Below are positions 42,108 to 49,598 of a DNA stretch of 64,000 nt, piece by piece. Origin of the DNA: Aequorivita todarodis (GTDB taxonomy: Bacteria > Bacteroidota > Bacteroidia > Flavobacteriales > Flavobacteriaceae); the NCBI RefSeq assembly GCF_028561335.1, contig NZ_JAQQTG010000015.1, positions 127,433 to 191,432 of the forward strand. Reading direction: 5' to 3'. The translations under genes were made by a program, and so were the position numbers. The notes under the pieces are model-generated. The model did no database searches, had not been told where the DNA came from, and was given only the letters and a program-made list of their open reading frames with translations. Numbering within the stretch: the stretch's first letter is position 1; each line of letters opens with the position of its first letter.

Positions 42108-42278
42108 ATGCTTCATTGGAAGGCAATATATATAATTTTAGCCATAGTCTTTGGAGTCGTTGGTTTTATCGGTATTGGTGATGGAGGGCTGCAGCCGGCC
42201 AAATATATTTGCGGGATATTTGTAATCGTATTGTTGACGTTCTGGGCCACGGATATTCTGTGCAGAAAGCGCGGATAA
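42108..42278 (+). CDS. 56-residue membrane protein, DUF1328-like (tentative)
   Basis: A small gene below common length limits. It begins MLHWKAIYIILAIVFGVVGF, followed by IGIGDGGLQPAKYICGIFVI, and ends DILCRKRG. Two membrane helices flank a Gly-rich loop; this layout resembles the DUF1328/YtjA group (M-L-x-W start, GF-x-GI motif), but I cannot confirm it. It ends about 70 bp before the TPP riboswitch on the same strand. Confidence 0.7.
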   Translation: MLHWKAIYIILAIVFGVVGFIGIGDGGLQPAKYICGIFVIVLLTFWATDILCRKRG

Positions 42279-42303
42279 AAAATTAGATGTTAAAGTTTTG
42301 ATA

Positions 42304-42331
42304 TTGAGTCAATCCAATTCGATATTTTTTG
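42304..42331 (+). promoter_or_regulatory. Possible promoter of the TPP riboswitch RNA
   Basis: TTG (42304-42306) is followed about 16 bp later by TATTTTTTG (42323-42331), a near match to TAnnTTTG with one extra base. Transcription would start just before the riboswitch P1 stem. Confidence 0.35.
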
Positions 42332-42346
42332 TATTTTTATCAAACT

Positions 42347-42431
42347 ATCATATCGGGGTGCTTAAGTTTAAACAGCTGAGAATATACCCGTAAAACTTCG
42401 AAACGGATAATGCCAGCAGAAGGAATATGAT
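42347..42431 (+). promoter_or_regulatory. TPP riboswitch (thi-box), without a downstream thiamine gene
   Basis: All conserved parts of the TPP aptamer are present. P1 is atcatat (42347-42353) with atatgat (42425-42431), fully paired. P2 is cgggg (42354) with cccg (42387). The CTGAGA box is at 42376-42381. The pyrophosphate sensor GGATAATGCCAG is at 42405-42416, and a P4 stem is cttc (42396) with gaag (42419). The RNA binds thiamine pyrophosphate. A terminator follows within 5 nt, and the next gene (prfB) is on the opposite strand, so no target gene is visible. Confidence 0.93.
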
Positions 42432-42435
42432 TTGC

Positions 42436-42480
42436 AAAGGGAACGAAGATTTTTTCAAATCTTGTTCCCTTTGTTTCTTT
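42436..42480 (+). terminator. Terminator directly after the TPP riboswitch
   Basis: aaagggaacgaagattt (42436-42452) and aaatcttgttcccttt (42457-42472) pair with one bulged base and a four-base loop, followed by gtttcttt. It points in the plus direction and could also slow prfB transcripts coming from the other side, though that side lacks a U-run. Confidence 0.88.
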
Positions 42481-42518
42481 CCACCTGTCAACTGTGACTG
42501 AAAACTGAAAACCTATTT

Positions 42519-43626
42519 TCAAAGTTCATCCGTTTTCTCCTTCTGCCCAGTCATCATCAAATACGCTTTCAAAAATTCATCAATCTCGCCATCAAGCATA
42601 GCGTCAGTGTTTCCCGTTTCGTGGCCCGTACGGACGTCTTTTACCAATTTATAGGGGTGCAAAACATAATTGCGTATCTGCGAGCCCCACTCAATGGCTA
42701 ACTTGCTGTCCTCAATTTCGGCCCGCTGTGCCAGTTGTTTGCGCAACTCAATTTCATAGAGCTGCGATTTCAACATTTGCATCGCCTTTTCGCGATTGTC
42801 CAGCTGGCTGCGGGTTTCGCTATTGTGGATAATGATTCCGGTAGGGTGGTGGGTAAGGATGGCCTTCGTTTCCACCTTGTTTACGTTTTGGCCACCAGCG
42901 CCGCTGCTTCGGGCAAAATCCCACGAAATATCGGCAGGGTTTATTTCAATCTCGATGGTATCATCCACCAAAGGATATACATACACACTTGCAAAGCTGG
43001 TGTGCCGTTTCGCATTGCTGTCAAACGGGGAAATGCGCACCAAGCGATGAACGCCGTTCTCGCTTTTTAGCCACCCAAAGGCGTATTCGCCCTCAATTTC
43101 CAGTGTTACGGTTTTCACGCCGGCAACATCGCCTGCCTGAAAGTTGAGTTCCTTTACTTTGTAATCGTTTTTCTGCGCCCACATGAGGTACATGCGCATC
43201 AGCATTTGTGCCCAATCGCAGCTTTCGGTACCGCCGGCGCCGGCAGTAATCTGTAGTACGGCGCTCATATCGTCGCCCTCTTCGCCAAGCATGTTGCGGA
43301 ACTCCAGTGCTTCAATCGCATTTTCCGCCTTTTCAAAAGCAGCGTTTACACTTTCTGCTTTTCCTTCGCCTTCCTTGTAAAATTCGAGCAGTATTTCTGC
43401 CTCTTCGGTAAGGTTTTTCGCAGTTTCATAATCGGTGACCCATTTCTTTTTGGTCCGAAGCGTTTTCATAAACGCTTCCGCTTCGCGCGGGTTGTTCCAA
43501 AAATTGGGGTCAAAGGTTTTTTCTTCGTCGTTGGTAATCTCTATGCTTTTGCCAGCAATGTCAAAGATAGCGCCTCAAGGCATCTAGCCGCACCTTAAGG
43601 TCTTTTATTTGGTCTGTTGTGGTCAT
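42519..43626 (-). CDS. prfB: Peptide chain release factor 2 with programmed +1 frameshift
   Basis: The gene is in two frames. Frame 1 starts at 43626 (MTTTDQIKDLKVRLDALRRY) and reaches CTT at 43566-43564, followed by an in-frame TGA (43563-43561). Slipping by one base at CTTTGAC continues as DIAGKSIEITNDEEKTF and joins the long frame through EAFMKTLRTKKKW to 42519, giving 368 residues. The stop is the UGA that RF2 itself recognises, so RF2 autoregulates. The GGQ motif of peptide release is present (RSSGAGGQNVNKVETK). An upstream ATG at 43632 is also possible. A plain frame-based gene call would begin too late, at 43469. Confidence 0.95.
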
Positions 43627-43632
43627 ACTCAT

Positions 43633-43950
43633 GTCCGCGAAAGCGGGTATCTTTTCAATACAAGTTAATTTTAGTATTTTGAATACGATATTTCAAAATC
43701 TTTCGGTAGCAAAAATACTATTAACTTGATGAGCTAAACGAATTTTTCGGCTAATTTTATGCTTTCTTAGAAATAGATTATTTTTTATGCAATGATATCT
43801 TTGATACAGCCAATTATGTCGAAATTTAAAAACTACTTTAGTAAAAATGAAGATTTCTATGTTTTCCCTTTACGGTGAGGGCAAAAAATCATGGTAATCT
43901 AAATTCCCAAAATATTTATAAACAGTATTATTCCATTCAAAATTCCCCTT
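43633..43950. other. Intergenic gap between prfB and the 43951 gene
   Basis: 318 bp, AT-rich, with no convincing gene. It holds a small hairpin (ccgcgaaagcggg, 43633-43646), a TATCTTTG box on the plus strand (43796-43803), and a 20-codon open frame from 43817 that I do not regard as a gene. The box could serve the 43951 gene with a leader of about 140 nt. Confidence 0.5.
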
Positions 43951-44580
43951 ATGAAAAAAACACTGCTCTTTTTCGCATTCATAATTACGAGTGTTATTTC
44001 CGCCCAAAACGATGAGGCCTTTGTCGATGCACTGGTTGCCCAAAAAATGGCAGTGCTGGAAATGCAACAAAACCCTGAATATTTTTTAAGAAAGGATTAT
44101 TGTGATGGAAATATCCAGATCTTTATCTTGCCAGACGGAAGTACTTGCGCGTCAAAGTCAACCTATTACTCGGTCTATGTTTTTTGGAAAGAAGGCGAAG
44201 ATGTTATGAAGGTCCAGAAATTTGATAATTGTGGAAGTTTTATGTCTTTTCCCGTAGCGATCACCAAAAACATAAGGAAAGCGCTGAAGGACAAGCAAGC
44301 TCTAAAAACCGAAGAGGTAAAACCGTATAAAGCCGAAAAGATAGACAACGATGCCTATGGAAATATGCCCGTACAGTCCTGCCACAAAGAATATAAATTT
44401 GTTTTTGGGGGCGACGTTTTTGAAAAAAAATTTAAGGAATTTGATTTGACCAATGACTCCAAATACAAAAATGTAAATGCATCCCACAACAAATCGTTGG
44501 TACTGATAAAGTTAGATGAAGAAATTTCGGAAATGATAAAGCATTTTGAAGAAAGCGGAAAATTTTTCCGGGAAAATTAA
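43951..44580 (+). CDS. Secreted protein of unknown function
   Basis: A 209-residue protein with a signal peptide (MKKTLLFFAFIITSVISAQ). The mature part is rich in Lys, Glu and aromatic residues and has Cys in KDYCDGNIQIFILPDGSTCAS, KFDNCGSF and VQSCHKEYKFVF, so disulfides in the periplasm or outside are possible. I do not recognise the family. It ends 4 bp before the threonine aldolase start, so the two may be co-transcribed, although a functional link is not evident. Confidence 0.75.
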   Translation: MKKTLLFFAFIITSVISAQNDEAFVDALVAQKMAVLEMQQNPEYFLRKDYCDGNIQIFILPDGSTCASKSTYYSVYVFWKEGEDVMKVQKFDNCGSFMSFPVAITKNIRKALKDKQALKTEEVKPYKAEKIDNDAYGNMPVQSCHKEYKFVFGGDVFEKKFKEFDLTNDSKYKNVNASHNKSLVLIKLDEEISEMIKHFEESGKFFREN

Positions 44581-44584
44581 AGAT

Positions 44585-45610
44585 ATGATCATAGATTTAA
44601 GAAGCGATACCGTAACCCGGCCCACACCGGGGATGATGCAAGCAATCATGAATGCCGAAGTAGGCGACGATGTTTACAAAGAAGATCCCACGGCCAACAA
44701 ACTGGAACAAAAACTGGCAGCCATGTTCGGAATGGACGAAGCGCTTTACTTCCCCACCGGCAGCATGGCCAACCAAGCCGCGATAAAAATGCACACCCAG
44801 CCCGGCGAGCAGTTGATAGCCGATAAATGGGCGCATATTTACAATTACGAAGGCGGCGGCATTTCTTTCAACAGCGGAGTTTCCTGTAAGTTGATCGATG
44901 GCAACCGCGGAATGATTACCGCTTCGCAAGTGGAGGAGAGCATCAATCCGCCAGATTTTTACCACAGTCCATTAACGAGTCTCGTTTGTTTGGAAAACAC
45001 TACAAACAAGGGTGGCGGCGCCTGTTATGATTTTTCAGAAATTGAAAAAATCCGCAAGGTTTGCGATAGCCACGGTTTGGGTTTTCATTTGGATGGCGCG
45101 CGAATTTGGAATGCATTGGTTGCCCAAAGACAAAACCCAAAAGACTATGGGAGGATTTTCGATACTATTTCGGTTTGCCTGAGTAAAGGTTTGGGCGCGC
45201 CAATGGGAAGTGTGCTGATTGGCAAAAAAGAAATAATGAAAAAAGCCATGCGCGTCCGTAAAGTGCTGGGGGGCGGAATGCGGCAGATAGGCTTTATGGC
45301 TGCTGCTGGAATTTACGCTTTGGATAATCAATTGGAACGCCTGGCCGAAGACCATAAAAAGGCTTTGGAGATTTCGACAATGCTTGCAAAACAAGCTTAC
45401 ATCAAAAAAGTGGAGCCAACCGAAACGAATATTGTAATCTTCTATCTCGCTGAAGCTGTTTCCGAAGAAAAATTCACGAACGATTTGTTTCAGAAAAATA
45501 TAAAAATCAGCTCGATGGGGCAGGGTAAGCTACGGATAGTGACGCATTTGGATTATACAGATGAAATGCACGCAAAATTTCTGAAAATCCTAAACGAATA
45601 CACAATTTAG
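44585..45610 (+). CDS. Low-specificity L-threonine aldolase
   Basis: A 341-residue PLP enzyme splitting L-threonine or allo-threonine to glycine and acetaldehyde. The start MIIDLRSDTVTRPTPGMMQA at 44585 is chosen because the longer frame from 44546 overlaps the upstream gene and lacks family sequence. Family motifs are GDDVYKEDPTANKLEQKLA, the His-containing QLIADKWAHIYNYEGG, HLDGARIWNALVA and the PLP lysine in SVCLSKGLGAPMGSVL (about residue 200). It is cytosolic and probably a homotetramer. Confidence 0.93.
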   Translation: MIIDLRSDTVTRPTPGMMQAIMNAEVGDDVYKEDPTANKLEQKLAAMFGMDEALYFPTGSMANQAAIKMHTQPGEQLIADKWAHIYNYEGGGISFNSGVSCKLIDGNRGMITASQVEESINPPDFYHSPLTSLVCLENTTNKGGGACYDFSEIEKIRKVCDSHGLGFHLDGARIWNALVAQRQNPKDYGRIFDTISVCLSKGLGAPMGSVLIGKKEIMKKAMRVRKVLGGGMRQIGFMAAAGIYALDNQLERLAEDHKKALEISTMLAKQAYIKKVEPTETNIVIFYLAEAVSEEKFTNDLFQKNIKISSMGQGKLRIVTHLDYTDEMHAKFLKILNEYTI

Positions 45611-45675
45611 ATTTTCCGCTTTTCTTTTATAATTGGTTTCTTTAATTTTAAGAAATATTTACAAAACTTAAGAAT

Positions 45676-45915
45676 ATGTCTGAACAAGTTCAATTAATTC
45701 CCGGAAATTCCCTTATTACCAAAACCCCTGAGGAAGGCCGTCAATTGGCCGTAAAAATGGCCCGGCTCAATATTAAATTCACCCAGCCAGATGCTGCAGT
45801 TCGGGAAAAACTACGGCCTATTTACGCCGAAGATGCGGCAATGCTGATTGCAATCGGGCAAGTGGTAGCCACTGAATTCGCAACCATTGCCGCTGCCAAC
45901 AATTACTGGAAATAA
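45676..45915 (+). CDS. Small protein of unknown function (79 residues)
   Basis: It begins MSEQVQLIPGNSLITKTPEE and is predicted mostly helical, without signal or membrane segment. The stretch REKLRPIYAEDAAMLIAIGQ may form amphipathic helices. I do not recognise the family. It stands alone, 65 bp after the threonine aldolase, and converges with the long barrel-protein gene. The good codon pattern makes it likely to be real. Confidence 0.65.
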   Translation: MSEQVQLIPGNSLITKTPEEGRQLAVKMARLNIKFTQPDAAVREKLRPIYAEDAAMLIAIGQVVATEFATIAAANNYWK

Positions 45916-45951
45916 AGCGGTGCCGCAGGGTTCACGAAAGTGAAACTTCAA

Positions 45952-48765
45952 TCAATACCATCTTCGAGTAAACAATCCCAAAAGTGTTTTCGGGCTTAAG
46001 GTTACGATGAACCGAACTTTTTCATCGTAATGGGGCAAGTTTGGCTCAAAGCCCAAGCTGGAATACACGGGGAAATAAAGCTCAAAATAATCGGCAACCA
46101 AACTGAGGCGGATCCCACTGTCAAAAACAGCATTCGTGCCGCGCGCCTTATTGTGAACGAGCCCTACGTCGCCATAGGCATAAATCCATTTCCAAATATT
46201 GGTACTTGCGTTCACGGTCGTTATCCAACTGTTTGCAAAGGCCGGTTCTAATTGCGATTTGAATCCTCCTTCGGCAATAATCAACTGCTGGCTGAAGAGT
46301 CCCGAGTCTTCACTGCGGCCATAATAGTTGTAATCAAAAAGATAATCATTGGGACGATCCAAAGCGAAACTGAAGAAATCCTCATTTTCACGGGTATCGT
46401 TAAATAGAAAAGCTCCCGCAAAAAACCGAAGGTTCAATTGGCGATTGCTCAAAAAGAGCTTGCGGTATTCCAGATTCACGGAGAGTTTGCTGAATTTTGA
46501 TGAAATTTCATAATCTACCACGCTTCTAAAATAATTGATCAGGTTTGGGTTGGAATACACATACTGCAGGTTAAAAACACTGTAATTCGGCTCCTGTTCC
46601 AGGTTGTTTGGGTCCTCATCTTGATATACGTTTACATTGCGGATATTGATATACTGCTTTTCATTATTCCGCAAATCATCATTCCTAAAGGCAAAAGTGA
46701 TGTAGGGCGTAAAACGTTTGTAGAACAATCCGCGATCGTAGGAGTAGTAATTTCCAGAAAAACCATAGCGCATCGCGTAAAGATTGCCTTCATCTATTTT
46801 TTGGGTATAGCTTACCGATGCCCGGCCCACGAGTGTTTTGGAGCGAAACCCGAACTGTGGTTCCAAACTGTAATGTACCGCTTTTGGCAGCGCTGTTTTG
46901 TTGTAAAGTCGGAGTCCTGCCGAAACCCCATCATATAGGTTGTATTCAAAGATGGGCATAAAGAAGAACTGTGTATAAGTTGGATCCTCCACGTCTTGGA
47001 AAAGACGGAACTGCAAGGGTTTGTTCAACAGACCATTTATGGACTTGAAGTTATTTCTACGGTTGTATTCCGGAATTTCTCCTTCGTAATTCAATGCCAA
47101 CTTCCTGATATTTGCTGATGGGATGGTAATGGAGGCAATACTGTCAATGGGCTTTGTCCAGGTTTTGAAAACGATTTCGTCTTTGTTCAGGCCATACAAT
47201 GAAACGGGAAGCTCCGTTTTCCTGTTGTTTTTGATGAAGACTTCCAAAGAATCTCCCTTTTTTTCAACCTTTTTTATTTTGAAATCTATCGTTGTCCGAG
47301 TGTCTGCAAAGTCTTCAAAAAACCAATTGATGGGGAGATTTGTGCGCTCCGATAGAAATGCTTCAAAATCTGAGGATTTAATCGGTTTCAGCCTATTTTC
47401 GGAATAGAATTCCTTTATGCTTTTATTTAAAACGTCATCACCTAAATAATCATTCAAATATCTTAAGCCGCTTGCGCCGTAATATCCTGTGGAAATATTC
47501 ATATTAAACTTCAACAAAGCGTCCTTCGGGGTTGTCAACGATTGGTGGATGTTGCCGCGGGCCATATTCATATAAAGCATTGGATACTGGTCATTGAATT
47601 CAAGATCTGCCAAATGTGCCCAACGGATGACCCACCAATTACTCAAATTGCCGATCATCTTCATTTTTGGATAATACGTATCCACATATTCCATCATCAA
47701 ATAAATCTGCAACGCATCCTGCAACCAGTAATCATCACGCGAATTCAGTATCAAGGTATTGTCGATATAATGGCGGGATATGGTTTTCAATTGCTCCATA
47801 TCGTACTCAAACCCATCTGGAAACGGACTGATAAAGCTTGGCAACTGGTTAAGCCCATAAACGGGATTGGTTTTATAGTCCGTTTCACTGATGACCATTT
47901 TTTCAAATGGATAAGGACCAAGTTTGGAGTCCAAAAACCGAACGACCCGATCTATCATCAAAGCCTGTACAGGCGGATTTACTTTGCTGTTTTGAAGATT
48001 GGTTACTATTTTTAACTTATCGGTTTCAACGGTTTCGAAGGTTGTGTTTTTTTCAAGATATAAAACCGCATTTGTACGATTGTTTCCGTAAAGCTCTGTG
48101 GTTTTTGTGTTTTCAGAAACGCTTTCCGAAACCACATCAAAATCTGAGATAACGGAATAATGCTTTGGCAGATGGAGCGAAATGGAAAACTCCATGGGTG
48201 TCAAAAATAGGTCGTCGGTGTTTTTATTGCTGAAAACTTGCCATTCACCATTGTAAACGGCTGGCACGATATACCAATAGCGCAGTTTGTAATCATTGAC
48301 TTTATTTACCCCGAAACGCGTATAACGGTCATCAGGAACTTTTACGCTGTATTCCAGATTAAAGGTGTAACTATCTCCGGGTTTTAAAGGAATTTCAGGA
48401 ATAATTCTTAGAATATCAACGGCATTGCCCCTTTGCCACTGTAATGGAACAGCGGAGTTGTTATAAATTTTTTTAATATCCGTTCTTCCTCTATCCTTGT
48501 CTTTTTCAAAGTGAAATGCGCTTTCATAATTTTCGGCAAAACGCTTGGCCAGCGGTGTGGTTTTGGATGAAAAACTATTTGCCCAGTCGAAAAGATAGAT
48601 TTCCTTTAAGGTATCTTCGGAAGTGTTTTTGTACGTAATTTGCTGTTTAATGGAAAGCGTTTTTTGCGATGGGTTCAACGTGGCATCAATATTCAGGGTG
48701 TGCTGTGCCATTGCTTGAAACGTCAAACAAAAAAGGATGCTGTATAAAAGGTTTCGGATTATCAA
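45952..48765 (-). CDS. M1-peptidase-like protein without zinc motif, fused to an outer-membrane barrel
   Basis: A 937-residue exported protein (signal peptide ending FQAMAQHTL). Residues about 25-500 resemble M1 aminopeptidases: an N-terminal beta domain, then SETDYKTNPVYGLNQLPSFI, and the region where HEXXH should lie reads ISRHYIDNTLILNSRDDYWLQDA. The first His and the Glu are missing, and the second zinc-site WLNEG becomes WLQDA, so zinc catalysis looks lost. From about residue 600 there are alternating beta strands ending in RRWY, an outer-membrane barrel signature. It may be a scaffold or a binding protein at the outer membrane. The gene follows the LOG gene with a 16-bp gap. Confidence 0.83.
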   Translation of the reverse strand: MIIRNLLYSILFCLTFQAMAQHTLNIDATLNPSQKTLSIKQQITYKNTSEDTLKEIYLFDWANSFSSKTTPLAKRFAENYESAFHFEKDKDRGRTDIKKIYNNSAVPLQWQRGNAVDILRIIPEIPLKPGDSYTFNLEYSVKVPDDRYTRFGVNKVNDYKLRYWYIVPAVYNGEWQVFSNKNTDDLFLTPMEFSISLHLPKHYSVISDFDVVSESVSENTKTTELYGNNRTNAVLYLEKNTTFETVETDKLKIVTNLQNSKVNPPVQALMIDRVVRFLDSKLGPYPFEKMVISETDYKTNPVYGLNQLPSFISPFPDGFEYDMEQLKTISRHYIDNTLILNSRDDYWLQDALQIYLMMEYVDTYYPKMKMIGNLSNWWVIRWAHLADLEFNDQYPMLYMNMARGNIHQSLTTPKDALLKFNMNISTGYYGASGLRYLNDYLGDDVLNKSIKEFYSENRLKPIKSSDFEAFLSERTNLPINWFFEDFADTRTTIDFKIKKVEKKGDSLEVFIKNNRKTELPVSLYGLNKDEIVFKTWTKPIDSIASITIPSANIRKLALNYEGEIPEYNRRNNFKSINGLLNKPLQFRLFQDVEDPTYTQFFFMPIFEYNLYDGVSAGLRLYNKTALPKAVHYSLEPQFGFRSKTLVGRASVSYTQKIDEGNLYAMRYGFSGNYYSYDRGLFYKRFTPYITFAFRNDDLRNNEKQYINIRNVNVYQDEDPNNLEQEPNYSVFNLQYVYSNPNLINYFRSVVDYEISSKFSKLSVNLEYRKLFLSNRQLNLRFFAGAFLFNDTRENEDFFSFALDRPNDYLFDYNYYGRSEDSGLFSQQLIIAEGGFKSQLEPAFANSWITTVNASTNIWKWIYAYGDVGLVHNKARGTNAVFDSGIRLSLVADYFELYFPVYSSLGFEPNLPHYDEKVRFIVTLSPKTLLGLFTRRWY

Positions 48766-48781
48766 AAAGTTTTGGGGAATT

Positions 48782-49471
48782 TTAAAAGTTCGGGCTCAGA
48801 TTGTATTCGTTGTAAAAATCATTCAATATTTGAAGCACTTCGTCTTCTGTGTCCACTATATGCACCAAGTCCAAATCTTCCGCACTTATGTTGTTATTGG
48901 CTTCCAAAAGCGTTGTTTTAATCCATTCAAAAAGGCCTCCCCAAAATTCGGTGCCTACAAGTATTAACGGGAACTTATCAATTTTGTGGGTTTGGATCAG
49001 GGTCAAGGCTTCAAAGAACTCATCAAGCGTTCCAAAACCTCCGGGCATTACCACAAAACCTTGGGAATATTTTACAAACATAACCTTTCGCACGAAGAAG
49101 TAATCAAAATCGATGCTTTTATCGCTGTCTATATACGGATTGTCGTGCTGCTCAAAAGGCAATGTAATATTAAGCCCCACGGAAGTCCCGCCAGCCAAAT
49201 GGGCGCCTTTGTTGCCCGCTTCCATAATTCCCGGTCCGCCGCCTGTGATAACACCGTAGCCGTTTTCGGTAATTTTTTTGGCAATGTTTTCTGCCAGTTT
49301 GTAATATTTATGGTCCGGTTTGGTGCGGGCAGAGCCAAAAATTGAAACACAGGGGCCTATTCGGCTCATTTTTTCATATCCACCCACAAATTCTCCCATA
49401 ATCTTAAAAATGGCCCAGGAGTCGTTGGTTTTTACTTGATTCCAGTTTTTAGGTATTTGTTCGTCTCTCAT
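48782..49471 (-). CDS. LOG-family protein (TIGR00730 Rossmann fold)
   Basis: A 229-residue protein with the lysine decarboxylase-like motif PGGFGTLDEFFE (residues 143-154) and GGGPGIMEAGNKGA (77-90). Proteins with PGGxGTxxE are cytokinin riboside monophosphate phosphoribohydrolases in plants and pathogens; in other bacteria they cleave nucleoside monophosphates to base and ribose phosphate. The name lysine decarboxylase is misleading. It is probably co-transcribed with the barrel-protein gene downstream. Confidence 0.9.
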   Translation of the reverse strand: MRDEQIPKNWNQVKTNDSWAIFKIMGEFVGGYEKMSRIGPCVSIFGSARTKPDHKYYKLAENIAKKITENGYGVITGGGPGIMEAGNKGAHLAGGTSVGLNITLPFEQHDNPYIDSDKSIDFDYFFVRKVMFVKYSQGFVVMPGGFGTLDEFFEALTLIQTHKIDKFPLILVGTEFWGGLFEWIKTTLLEANNNISAEDLDLVHIVDTEDEVLQILNDFYNEYNLSPNF

Positions 49472-49488
49472 TTATTTCAGTGTTCGAT

Positions 49489-49579
49489 GTTATGAGTTAA
49501 GTGTTATGCGTTAAGTGTTATGCGTTAAGTGTTATGCGTTATGCGTTATGCGTTATGCGTTATGAGTTAAGTGTTACTC
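49489..49579. repeat. Heptad array (gttatgc/gttaagt)n
   Basis: Thirteen heptamers in exact register from 49489: gttatga, gttaagt, gttatgc, gttaagt, gttatgc, gttaagt, gttatgc four times, gttatga, gttaagt, gttactc. The 7-bp phase continues less well as gtccctc, gtcattc, gtgcctc to about 49600, close to the uvrA stop. It lies between the LOG gene and uvrA. Confidence 0.95.
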
Positions 49580-49598
49580 GTCCCTCGTCATTCGTGCC

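Noticed and set aside
43817-43879. A 20-codon plus-strand frame behind a TATCTTTG box
   Set aside because: Too short and without support beyond the promoter-like box.
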